From Phytophthora sp. 'mugwort' (taxonomy: Eukaryota; Oomycota; Peronosporomycetes; Peronosporales; Peronosporaceae), in contig JAUCEF010000003.1 in assembly GCA_033558025.1 (NCBI GenBank), positions 2,754,001 through 2,818,000 on the forward strand: DNA of 64,000 bases, in the 5' to 3' direction. Within the stretch, counting starts at the first letter, position 1, and each line of letters starts with the position of its first letter. This document shows, in pieces, positions 47,364-59,600 of this stretch. The notes beneath the pieces were generated by a model that ran no database searches, had not been told where the DNA came from, and saw only the letters and a list, made by a program, of their open reading frames with translations. The translations under genes and the position numbers were made by a program.

Positions 47364-49466
47364 ATGGCTCGCAGCCCGTCGGCCTCGCGCTCGCGTTCGC
47401 GCTCCCACTCCCGCTCCAGACGCCAACGCAGCCGCCACCGCCGCCACCGCCGAGCACGCAGTGCGTCCTCCACTTCTTCATCTCGGTCCCGCTCCAGCCA
47501 CCGCCGCGCATCGTCGCCGCCGCGTAAGAAGTCGCGGCGCGCGGACGAAATTGACCCAAACTCCGCGCCCAAGATCACCCCTCGGCATGCACGAGATGAC
47601 GTCTCGAGAGACGTCACGCCGCCGCGTCGCGTGCCGAAACAAGAAGACAAGAAGGACTCTTCTGCTCAGGAGGAGGACACCAAGCCTGCACGCAAGAGGA
47701 CACTTGTGGTGGACGCTCGTAACACTGGACGTACGGGCGGCGTCTACATTCCGCCTTTCAAGCTGGCGCAGCTGCGTCAGCAGCAGGAGAAGGACCTCGG
47801 ACCGTCCTCGGAGGAGACGCAGCGTCGTACGTGGGACGCACTGCGCAAGAGCCTCAACGGACTCATCAACAAGGTCAACGTGGCCAATATGAGCAACATC
47901 CTACCCGAACTCTTCCAGGAGAACCTGGTGCGCTCCCGCGGGTTGCTGGCCAGAGCCATTATGAAGGCACAGCTGGCATCCCCGGGCTTCACGCACATCT
48001 ATGCGGCTTTGGTGGCTGTGATCAATACCAAGATGCCTGAGAACGGCGAGCTGCTGGTCAAGAGAGTCGTCTATCGCTTCCGTCGAGCCTTTAAGAGAGG
48101 AGACAAGGTCGTGGCCATTGCACTGGTGAGATTCATTGCGCACCTCGTTAACCAGCAAGTCGTACACGAATTACTGGCGCTCGAGGTGCTGACGTTGCTG
48201 CTGGCCAACCCGACAGACGACTCGGTGGAGGTTGCAGTCAACTTTACCAAGGAATGTGGACAGATCTTGGCTGAGCTCTGTCCTGAAGGACTACGCGCCA
48301 TCTTTGAACGTTTTCGTGGCATTCTACACGAAGGAGAGATTGATAAACGCGTACAGTATACGATTGAAGGCTTGTTCGCGATCCGCAAGGGTGGATTCGC
48401 AGACTACCCAGCCATATATGAGCAACTGGATCTTGTCGAGTCAGGTGACCAGATCACGCACGAGACGACGCTGGAGGAGAAGATCGACTGCGAGGACAAG
48501 TTGGATGTCTTCCGCTTTGATCCCGACTACGAAAAGAACGAGCAGATGTGGGCGGCCATTAAGAAGGAGATTCTGGGCGAATCCGACTCGGAGTCGGATT
48601 CTTCTAGCGACAGCGACGACGATGCTATTGACGAGGACGAGGACGAGTCCGAACAGGTAGCACCCGCTGACAACAAGATGGCGATTCAGGACTTTACAGA
48701 GCAGGACCTTGTGAATCTACGCCGCACGATCTACCTGACAATTATGTCCAGTATTACGCACGAGGAGTGCGCACATAAGCTGATGAAGCTTAATATTCGA
48801 CCCGGTCAGGAGAAGGAGATCTGCTCAATGCTCATTGAGTGCTGCAGTCAAGAACGGACGTATCTACGCTACTACGGTCTGCTGAGCGAGCGGTTCTGCC
48901 TGATCAAGCGCGAGTACCAGGATGCTTTCGACGAGTGTTTTGCCGAACAGTACTCGTTGATCCACCGTCTTGAAACCAACAAGCTTCGCAACGTGGCGAA
49001 ACTTTTCGCTCATCTGCTATTCACGGACGCGCTGCCATGGACAGTTTTCGAGTACATTCATCTGAACGAGGAAGAGACGACATCATCCAGCCGTATTTTC
49101 ATCAAGATATTGTGTCAGGAGCTTTCGGAGCATCTCGGTATGAAGACACTGAAGGAGAGGTTCCTGGATGACATCATGCAGCCGACATTTGCTGGTCTGT
49201 TCCCGAAAAACAACCCGCGCAACACTCGCTTTGCTATCAATTTCTTCACCTCAATTGGTCTTGGTGGGCTCACGACAGACTTGCGTGAGTATCTGAAGAA
49301 TGCCCCAAAGATGATCATGGAGCAGGCAAAGACTGCGGCTGACAGTAGCAGCGACTCGGACTCCGACTCGAGTGATAGCAGCAGTAGCAGCAGCTCTTCA
49401 GATTCAGACTCCGACTCGGATTCCGACTCCAGTGATAGCAGCAGCGACTCGTCCGGTTCCGACTAA
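47364..49466 (+). CDS. CWC22: pre-mRNA-splicing factor CWC22
   Basis: A 700-residue single-exon protein. An Arg/Ser-rich N-terminus (residues 1-65) and a basic linker lead to TGGVYIPPFKLAQL, the conserved approach to the MIF4G domain (about 150-335; RRTWDALRKSLNGLINKVN, LLARAIMKAQLASPGFTHIY). A bridging acidic segment (SDSESDSSSDSDDD) precedes the MA3 domain (about 440-560; DLVNLRRTIYLTIMSS, IECCSQERTYLRYYGLL). The end is a long Ser/Asp tract. CWC22 is a spliceosome component that places eIF4AIII on mRNA to seed the exon junction complex. The ATG at 47364 has a strong context (GCCATGG) and starts the RS region; an in-frame ATG lies upstream at 47298. Confidence 0.93.
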   Translation: MARSPSASRSRSRSHSRSRRQRSRHRRHRRARSASSTSSSRSRSSHRRASSPPRKKSRRADEIDPNSAPKITPRHARDDVSRDVTPPRRVPKQEDKKDSSAQEEDTKPARKRTLVVDARNTGRTGGVYIPPFKLAQLRQQQEKDLGPSSEETQRRTWDALRKSLNGLINKVNVANMSNILPELFQENLVRSRGLLARAIMKAQLASPGFTHIYAALVAVINTKMPENGELLVKRVVYRFRRAFKRGDKVVAIALVRFIAHLVNQQVVHELLALEVLTLLLANPTDDSVEVAVNFTKECGQILAELCPEGLRAIFERFRGILHEGEIDKRVQYTIEGLFAIRKGGFADYPAIYEQLDLVESGDQITHETTLEEKIDCEDKLDVFRFDPDYEKNEQMWAAIKKEILGESDSESDSSSDSDDDAIDEDEDESEQVAPADNKMAIQDFTEQDLVNLRRTIYLTIMSSITHEECAHKLMKLNIRPGQEKEICSMLIECCSQERTYLRYYGLLSERFCLIKREYQDAFDECFAEQYSLIHRLETNKLRNVAKLFAHLLFTDALPWTVFEYIHLNEEETTSSSRIFIKILCQELSEHLGMKTLKERFLDDIMQPTFAGLFPKNNPRNTRFAINFFTSIGLGGLTTDLREYLKNAPKMIMEQAKTAADSSSDSDSDSSDSSSSSSSSDSDSDSDSDSSDSSSDSSGSD

Positions 49467-49713
49467 GCCGCCACACAGATTACAATTCGGACAGGTGAGC
49501 AGTGCACAGAACCCCCAAAGCTAATACTAGACAACACTTCTGACCCGGCCGCAGAAACCAGTTCTTTTTTTTGCAGCCTTATCCGTGTATACCCAGTACA
49601 GACTCCTAAAAATACTGCGAAGCTGAGCTCTTTGGCTGGAGTCGACTTGTCTTCTGTCTGTGCTAATCATTAACGTGTTTCTGCAGGGTCATCTATTGTA
49701 TTTTATTGTTCCC

Positions 49714-50524
49714 ATGAAGTTGTTGACATCTGCTGCACAGGCAAGAAAGTTGGTAGCCCCTCCTGTATCAGTCGGTTGTCTAGTTTGTCACGGCCAGTTC
49801 TTCTCGGCATCGCTGTCCATTCATCAAAAGACTTGTTTTCAGCGTAACGCGTTCGTCTTGATTCCTTGTGAGAAGTGCAAGTCCTGCATTAGGTATGCGA
49901 TCTCTTGTATCGTGGATCAGCCGAGGCTGTGCGATACTAAACTTGTTGATTTCTTGTTGCAGAGCTTACGACTTCCATTCCCACAGCGCATCGTGCATGG
50001 GAAAGCCTGTGTTATTCGACTACAACTCAGTAACAAACCACACCAACGGACTGAAGCAACACACTGATCGGACGCCAATGGATCTGAATCCTCCTGATCT
50101 GGACGGACGCGTGCGGTGTAAAGTGTGTGAACGAGCTTTCTTGCAAAATCGGATCTCGAAGCACCAGTCCGTCTGTCACGGAAAGCCCCGCTCGTTGAAA
50201 GAAAAACATGAGCCCAGAAGACCTCGATATGTACTTCCAGTTCGGCCCGTGTCAGACCGTGTCAAGCGCCCTCGTCGAAAGATTATTCACATCCAACGTG
50301 CACTAACATCACAACCTCGTGAGGTATCGTTTGACTTTGTTCCGGACAGAAACAATCGCGTCGAGGATCAACAGCGCAGGGACACATCACGATGTCAATC
50401 CTGCATCTATCCCGGGTCTAAAGCGATGCAAGGTGGAGGCTGTGAGACGTCGAATGCAAGCTCAGCCAGCAACCCTCTAGTTACCAATCCACTGATGACT
50501 ATGAGGAGATCACGAGATCAATGA
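49714..50524 (+). CDS. small zinc-finger protein (C2HC-like fingers)
   Basis: The model is join(49714..49892, 49963..50524), 246 residues; the 70-base intron (GTATGC/CAG) gives CEKCKSCIRAYDFHSHSASC across the junction. Three fingers are visible: CLVCHGQFFSASLSIHQKTC, CxxC...H...H..C around the splice site, and CKVCERAFLQNRISKHQSVC. Spacing C-x2-C-x12-H-x3-C is that of ZC2HC1-type fingers. The C-terminus is basic (RVKRPRRKIIHIQR). The last 40 residues are uncertain because another frame there also reads plausibly, so a further intron may exist. The start is one of two in-frame ATGs. It ends 100 bases from the dynein stop, on the opposite strand. Confidence 0.65.
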
Positions 50525-50624
50525 GAGCTTCAACCAGGATTCAATTCATGCAAATCGTACGAATGCAAACAATGCTACTGCTACTCGTATGATTACTACT
50601 ACCTGTCAATGCGAGTCAAGTACA

Positions 50625-53600
50625 TTAAGCAATTTCCATGAGCATTGCCACCCCTGCAAGTACCCACTTTGCGGGTGGTACTTTAGTCCGGAGTGGGGAC
50701 ATGAAGATCAAAGTTGGACCACGCTGCTGAGTCCTGTACACGGGACACTCGAACACGTTGCCACTTGTAGTGGCGCCAGCTTTGCCCCCAGCAGCTCCTG
50801 AACCACTGGACGGGTCTCTATTCGCCGTGTTCACAGTTGCTCGGCAGGTGAGCACAGGCATTGACACGTACATTTCTCGAGGTAAACTCGTCTCGAGGAC
50901 ACCATTACCTAAGTCCCAGCGCGCACCTTCGAGGTAAAGACCATGAACAAACTGACCGTCACGAGCAGGAGCATCCACAGTGTCAATGGTGCGCTTTGTC
51001 ACATCGGCTGTAATCCGTAGCGAGTCGAGCTCCACGTTCTGTTTACGAGCTGCCGTCTGGAGTACAGCAGTAAGAAAAGCTTGTGGATTGAAGAGTCCTG
51101 GCAACCAAAGCACTAACGGCAGCTCAGGGGCTGATCCAATCCACTCCTGGAGCTGTGCGATCCGCTGCTGTAAATTGGCGAGCCACGGCGCCAAGGAGCG
51201 ACGGGACGGACAGGCTGCAGCCAACCAATTATCCGGAACACGCTCGTAGTACAAAAACGTTTCCAGCTTTTCCATCGTTTCCGTGAGCGGAACATCTCCA
51301 CGGAAAGCTGCCTCTAGTTCTGACAAGGAATCGGTTATAGTCTCGAGTAAATGATTCATATGCTGGCACTCTTGAAGCAACACTGTCTGGAATGGATCCC
51401 CCATGTCATCAGCCTCTGGCGTCGCTATAGACGACAAGAGTCTTGCACCTTTTCCACGTCTTGAAGCCCCGTCATGCGAGCTCGAGTCCGAAGACCCTTT
51501 AAAGAAAAGTTCTTGGATGTCAAAACGAAAGTCGCGGTAGTTCTCCAGCACATCTTGTAGCACGCCCTCGGCTGCTAGCTGAACAGCATCACCAGTCTCT
51601 TTTGCACCTGAATTGCCGCCAAGTCTGGAACCTTCTTCTTCATCGTCACTAGTGTATTCTTCTATAACATCTTCTTCTTTTGTCGTAAGCAGTAGCATTG
51701 ACTGTAATAGTTCTTGACCATTCTCCGTTCGGAAAGCCACCTCAGCATTGGGATGCAAGCCAAAGGCAGTGGGAGTCTCATTCAGTAGCGACGTGTGCAC
51801 ATGGTCGAGAATACGGTCAAAACCAGCTGAAAGCTTTGGTGCCAAGAACTCGCGGCGTTGCTGGCCACTGGATCCATCGCCACCTTCACCGCCTCCAGTA
51901 GCTCCACTACTTCCAGCATCTTGTCCACTATTGCCGCCCGCTCCACTGCTTCCTCCACTTGTATCATCACTAAACGGAAGCATCGAAAGCTCTTCCAGTA
52001 AATCATCTCGTAAGAAATACTGTAGATATGTAGCTGCCACGAGCCGGTCCAGTTCATTAACGATATGACCTCCGTACATGATCTCACCAAACAGATAGCG
52101 CAGATCTGGCCACGGTACACGCACTGGAGCGTTATCCATATAGTTTCGTAACACGGTGCTACTGGCAAGCAAATCGCTGGCAGCAAATGGATAAAGCATG
52201 TTGAATCCTTGTGGACCAAACTTTTTGCGTTCCAACATGAGCGAATGGAAATAACATAGTGCAAACAAGATACAACGAGTGCGTGGCTCGAGCTCGTCCA
52301 CGACATTCTTCGGGAAGCAACAGAACGCTCGCTTGACATTGGCTCGTAGTCCTGTAGGTGGCTCATTAGTGAGTTTGATCGATCTCTCCAAGATCCCAAT
52401 AGGAATATTCGTTGACGGATCACTGGTAATAAACAACCGGAAATTTGGATGCAAGGTCCCGATGCCAGTCCCCGCTCCAGTGGGTGGCAAGAGCGACAAG
52501 GACCGACTTGTCCCCATGCGAATCATATCCTTACTACTCGACAAATTGCTTCGAAGTGTGGCATAGGATGCAGTTTTACTTGCCTTGGCCAATTGTTCCA
52601 GCCATTTGTCTAATTCCAGCATCCATTTCGGCATTAAATGAACATTATTAAGAATAACCCAATGACCATTTTCCACTGACAACTGCAGTGTCTTCATGGC
52701 AACTTGCTCTTGGCCTTGACCCAGTGCAATGTTGTGGTAATCGACACCTTTAATTCGTTCTTGGTCCTGCACCGCCAGCTTATCAACATCAGCCACGACA
52801 TCTGAACCAGGAGACAAAATAAAATACATTGGCGTCCAGGGGGAACTCTCTTGAAACGCACTCTTTAAGACTGCAAAACTGTTGAGTTGACTATCACAGT
52901 TGAGAAAATGGCTACCATTAGGAAGAGTCTGAGTGATGAAGTTACTGACCGCCTGAGTCAATCGATCTGGTCGCAGACACTTGACAGCTAAAAGCTTCAA
53001 GAACGGCGCCGACTTGTCCAGCTCTCGCCAATCTAACGGCAATTTCTCGAGCTCGGGGTTGGTCGAATTGTACCATTCACGGAAGCGTGGTTCCGACTCT
53101 TCCAGATCCGACACAAACCTCTCAAATGGAGTCAAAGTGATCAGAGCCTGTAACGACTGCCATTGAGACTCACTTAGCCACGAAATTGTGTTTTCCAGAC
53201 CCACAACCTTCGAGCCTTGCAGTAAAAAGCGTGCAAGCTGAGGATCGTAGCCACTATTCGCACCAATCACTCCACGACGAAGCAAGAGGAAGACCAATTG
53301 CGTTAGAAATACCAGTTTGTGCTCTTCAAAGAGGCCTCTTGTGACCATAGAGAAGATGGTCCAGCGCAGTGCCTCCTTCAGAACTCCTACCCGTTCGTGA
53401 GCTGTCGCAGAGCCACCATGAGCTCCATCCACACTGCTGGATGAGAGAGCAGCGACCCCATCCAAAGCCACAAAGAAGAACGTCATGTACGACTCGAGTG
53501 AGTACCGGTACATGTGATTCACCTTACAAAGTTGACTCATCAAGAAGTACATCATACTCGCTTCATTAGCAACAGGTCGATATACTTCCCGTGCAAAGTT

Positions 53601-56600
53601 AATCTCTCGCTCCGCGTCTTTGCCCTTTCGTAAGGCAATTCCGACCTCAATTGCCGTTAATTTCGTCTTTTCGAGGCCTTCAATCAAGGGAACATCAGAC
53701 AAAATGTCATCCGGAGCATTCGACAGACGTTCCAATAAATCATTCTCGAGTTGTAGTAACTGGATCTGATAACCATTAAATTCCTGCTGTAGTTGACGCT
53801 TTTGCGTCTCCAGATCAGGCTGTTCGAGGTTCACAACGTTCGCCAATAATTGATCCTCGAGTCCTCTTTCCGTCACACTAAAGTCGATGAGTGTACAATA
53901 CGCCAAAATCTCCGGTCGGTAGTGTGGGTTTGGTAGTTTCGTGTGCAAGAACAAGCGGAATCGAGGATCCACTTCAATCTCCTCCGCCGCAAACTGTAGG
54001 AACCAAGTGCGTCCTTTCTTGTAAATTTGCCGCATGATGACAGGCTCCAAGGACGCGTCGATAGCTTCACCCAGATTCTCTAAAATGACGCTTTGTCCGC
54101 TACTTATTGCACTTTTCAATGTATTTGTCCAGTTCTTTTGCGAGGCTTGGAGAATCACCAGAGAATGACCAGCATCAGACGTCTGCTCCTCTCGATCAAT
54201 AACATCTTCCAGTGTCTTGTGCCCGAAGTTACGAGCACGTAGCCAGATGATGCCTTGGAGTTGAGGATCCACAAGCAGCGGCCAGCGCTGACACGACGTG
54301 ATGATGCAGCCATTCTCGATCGAGATCCGATCAGCAGGCAGACCTTCATTCATCCATTGGGCCACATCGCTATTGTCACTGAGGACATCAAGCGGATCCA
54401 CACCCATCCGTTCACTGGACGCTGAGGACGCACTTGTTGACGCTAATTCGACAGCAGACTCGGGATCAATGACCAGCTCCCCATTCTCACTACTCTCAAC
54501 AGCGGTCGAGCCAGCGTCTGCTGCAGTTCCCAGTGTAATTGGAATCTCTCGGGTCACGATATCAGGCAGCCACGTGTTTTTCCACAGCTGAGCTCGGAAA
54601 TTCGCGTTAAACGCGCCGATATAACTCACAAATCCAGCCGCAAGCAGCGAGTCGCCGATTAACGCACCTTCGCCAGCTTTTAACCCCTCAATTTCGTGAC
54701 TCCATCGCTCATTCTCCGACGCCAGACCGTTCACTAGTCGCTCAGCTAGAGACAATCGACCTTGACACGCTTGCGCTTCCGCTTCGACTTTGGCTTTCTC
54801 ATTCGTTGCGTCTCGGAATGAAAGTTGAAGAGTGTGGAGCTGGCCTTCGACTTCAGTGACTAACTTTTGTACTGCGGTCAATTCGCTATCAGCTTCGGCT
54901 TTAGTTTGACGAGCCTTTTCCAGTGTATCCATCAGCGGCTTGACACGCACAAAGACCTGGTGGAACGAGATAATATTGACGACCCAGACGCACAAGTTGG
55001 CGGCAGCTACAGACTTACTCTTCATCTTTTCATAGTTGAAATTCGGGTCTTCTTGGATCAAAGGCTCGACTCGTGCCACCACTTCTGGAGGAATATTTTC
55101 CTTATCGTATTGCTCCAATGACTGCTTAAACACATCCACTTTTGCCATCATCTTCTTGGCATTATCCCAGCTAAAGTTCTTGGTCTCTTTCTTAATCATC
55201 ATGAGAACTGCTGCCGTCACTTTCTCCACTCCAGCAGGAGGTTTCCCCATCGACTTAAGCTCTGTCAGTGACGCCTTATTGAGGCAATTGACAGCCTGCT
55301 GAGCCGCATCTAGCGCAGGTTTGGCAATGGTAAGTTCCACAGCCGCCTGCGCTTCAATTTGCGACGCGATTTCGGCGGCTTGAGCTGCTTTGGCACGTTC
55401 TTCATCGGCTCGACGCTGCTTCACTTCGGCGTCTCCACGTTGCTTGCCCATTTGCTCTAGTAACAGATCCGTCGCCTTCTTTCGCTCTTCTACTTTCTTC
55501 ATTGTCAGCTTGAGCTCGTCTTGGAGTCCTGCCACATCGAGCGACGTCTTCTTTAATGTCGCTAACCCCACTTCAAGACGTTTAATCTTCAGTGTCTGAG
55601 ACGTTCGATTCGTTTCCAGTAGTGAACGATAGAAGCGAATCAACTCCAAGAAGGACGTGGGCGTCACGTAATTGTGTCGTCCGTAGCTCTTCGTATACAT
55701 GGCACAAGCTGCTGTGACTGACATGTGCATCTCGGCCATGTGATGACAAACATTTTCTTGAATTGTACGTGTAGCCAGATCCACGTCTTGAAGAAAATTG
55801 AGTGAGACATCGACCAACGCTTCTTTCGGCCACGGATGGAACCAATTCATTGTACAGCAGCTAATTAATGATGGGAAGTTCCTACAGCGACTCCGTAGGT
55901 CGCCACCCACGGGAGAAAAAGCTAAGAGAAGATGCAGATTGGACCGCACACGTTCGTAGAAAAACTCTTGGAGTTGCTCCTTTGTATCGGGAATACCACG
56001 CGCCTTGGCTTCCATCCGTAAAGACCCCGTCATGGACTCGATCTCTTCACTGGCAAACAAATCCGAGACAAATCCAGACGCTAATGCTTCGGTCAATGGC
56101 ACCAAAAAACGATTATCCGAAATCTGAGAATCCGTGAGTAACAGCACAATGGGCTTTGCAGGTCGGATCCCAGCTTTCCGGTAAATGTCCTTGAGGTCTT
56201 CTTTTAACTCATTTATTCCATATGAGGGACTAGTACTCGTCGTGAGTGATACTAACGCGTAACCACAGATATACGCGGCCAAACGTGAGAGAGACTGCTT
56301 CCCTGAGCCACCAACGCCAATCAACAAGGCATTTCCACGAGGATTTGCCAGAATCCGAACGATTCGAGTCACATGCTCCAAAGCTTGATCAAATAGTACC
56401 AGACTCATGACTGGATGCGTCTCATTGTACTCAACCAACTTCTGCTCTAGACAAGTCGTAAGTTTCGTCTTGTCGACTACGGGGACGTAGTTGAGGGTGG
56501 ATCCTCCGTACTCACTTTCCATCGATGATGAAACACTTAAGAAATTGGCACAAATGAGTGGCGACTCAAAGATTTCACTCTGATTTTCTTCCAGATTCTT

Positions 56601-59600
56601 CTTGGTCTGCTCCACTGCCATGTCACCAAACCGTTGAATGTCACTGGGAGAACTCATACGATCACTAAAGACACGGAAACATTCGTGCATCCAAAGGCGA
56701 CAGAACTGGAGCGAATTGTTGAGAAACGCTTCCGGTCGCGTCATGAAGAGACCTTGGAACAAGGAGCTGAGTTCACGCATACTGAAGATATAGTGGAATT
56801 TTGTCGCCGTGGGGAGGAAATTCGCACGTACTTCTGTGTACAGATCAATTGTTGCTGTGATAAGTGAAGGGACGAGCTTTTTAATCTTGTCAGCAAAGTT
56901 TGTCACGTGTTGAGTCAGTAAAGCAGTGTAAATGGTCGTGAGATCTTGCTTGGATGGCATACTGATGCACAGGGTGGAGAAATGACGGTGCAGACGAGGG
57001 TTAATGATGAAAGAACCAGCCTTGTGGTTCATACAGGCAAGGAATTGAACGTCTTGGATCAATTTCTTGGATGAGAGATCATGTCGGTCGTACCACGAGT
57101 TGTAATCCATGTACTGTCGCAAGAGGGCGAGCGCTGTTTGAGTCCCAAACTCTTCGACAAATGGCATGTTGAGATCATCAAGAAAGTAGATAAGTTTCCG
57201 GTTATACAGTGGTCCATATACTCGGCCTGATCTCTTCTCGAGATACTGTTCCAGACGAGCTTGAAGCTCTCGTGCATCCATGTAATGATGCATACTCACA
57301 TAAGCGACAGTATTCTCATCGTCTACTCCCTTCATGTGCTCATGTACCAGACAGGATTTGCCTGAACCACTGGAACCTATCAGCAATGTCGGGTTCCTTT
57401 TTCGTATTAACAAGTCAATGATTGAGTGAATACGAGTTGATTCAAGAGTAGGAACTACCAGAGCATGGAAAGGAACATCCCCCATAGATACAAGAGTTGG
57501 CACTTTGTCACCCCAATAGACGAGCTCATTACGTGTGATATCATAGTAGAAATCAAACAGATTGGCACTCCCAGTCGCCAGCATCGCTGTACTAGTGGCA
57601 TCTGATGCAAATTTGTACTTTGCGACAGTCTTCAAGTGTGTCGAGAAAGCCGCACGGTCATCGGTGCCTTTATCACTCGCTAATGCTCCTCCAAAGGCCC
57701 ATAATCCACAATAAATGAACGCATTCTCCAACACTTCGGGGCTTTTCTCGTGCTCTCCAACCAAGTTCAATAACCCGTCCAACAAGCGACAAAGCATTCC
57801 CACTAATGCAATAGCAACAACCGGCACAATCGTCTCCGCTTTGGTCTCGTCTAGCGCTAGAGACATTCCATCCACGTACTTTTTGAATAAACCAGGCAAA
57901 ATGCCTGCTTCCGCGCCACTTTCCCGTTCTTGTAACCAAGATTCCACTACAGGGTACCATCCGATGTGTCCTTCATCGACGTAGATGATTCCAGCACGCG
58001 ACACAGTGGCGGGTGTTGCGTTCACAAGCGACGAGATCTCAAAGACAAGTCTCATGGACTTTGTCAATGGAATCCGCTCATTTGATACCAGTGTGAGCAC
58101 CTTGTTATCGTCCATGACAGTGTTCATACTCTCGATCCAGACAGCGTCAATGTCGCCGTCCAGAACGACCCATTTGAACGTCTGTGACTCACTAAAAGGT
58201 GCCGCATTCTTCGACATATTTCGCATAATTGAGGATAAAACGCCATCTTTCCAGTCATTCTCGAGTGTCATGTAGCCGTACAGTTCATCCGCTGTGATGG
58301 CCTTCGGGTTGACGCTCTCGTACACTGTCAAGTGCTTGGCCAATGGCTTCCCTTCGTCATCAGCGTTATGACACGCAGCAAGTGTGTTCCAGATTGTGCT
58401 TTTACCACATCCAGCAGGTCCAATGAGCATCACACTGTGTCGTACTTTAAGCACTTCTTCAAACTCCATCATCTTCTTAAGGAATCCTTCTTCAGGCTGG
58501 AGTTTCTTTTGTGTACATACACGAGCACATTTGGTCTGTAGCGAGTCGTTCTCGAGGTGTGGGAGCTCCTGGTTGGGGAATAAATCTCCAAGTAAACCCA
58601 TAAAGACCGGGTAGTCGGGAGGGAGGATCCGAGGCGTATTAAAGTCTCGAAGCACCTGCATGAGCACAATCTCTTCAGATAGTGTAGAGTGAGCACGACG
58701 TAGACTACCAGCGACGAGAAGCACCGACTTGACTGAGCGTAACCCCCAATCGTAATGCTTTTGCTTCGATAGTAGCTCACTACTGAGATCATAAAGCGTC
58801 ACAAACTTAACAGAAAGTGGTCGAGCCTTTAGGAATCCTTCGGCCATCAACATATTCTCACAAATAGGCTGTAAATCTGGTTTAATCATCGCACACGAAC
58901 GGAATAAAGCCTTCAAGTTCTCTGGTAACTCAGCACGACCAGCGTAACCAGGATTCATTGTGATAAAGAATCCAACTGTCGGCACTAACGCGATCGTTTT
59001 GCCAAAGAACTCGCAGTTGCCAGTCTTTGGCATTGTCACAGGCTGTTGTTGCGTGTTTCCTTCTCCTCCAGACGACCCCATTTCAGTTAATGGACTACGG
59101 TTTGTGGACGCAATGAGAAGTGTCGTGGCATCTAACACGGTCTTGACTTGAGTCGCTACGACCGAGAGAACTTCGACCGAAATACGATTAAATTCATCAA
59201 AACATCCCCACGCTCCAGTCTGAGAGAGACCACGGAAAATATTGGCCATTGTTAAGTAATTCATCTGGTCACTACAGTTAAAAACGTAGCATTGTAGACC
59301 CATTCCACGAGCAAGATCCTTCGTCGTCTCGGTCTTTCCAGTCCCTGCTGGTCCTGCTGGCGCACCACCAAGACACAGACGCAATGCTGTAGTCAGTGTG
59401 ACGTAGCAGCGGTCTGTCAGAGGAGTGATCACTAATCGACCACAATTGCCAATATATTCGTAGCTGTAAAACGAGCGAAAGTCACAAATTTTAATGTGCA
59501 CTTCCTTCTTCTGTCCAGCGCTCGTCAATACGGGCGTCGTATAGTACCGCAATTGCGATTGCCACTGGAAATCCAACGAGCTCGAGACTTTCTTGGTAAT

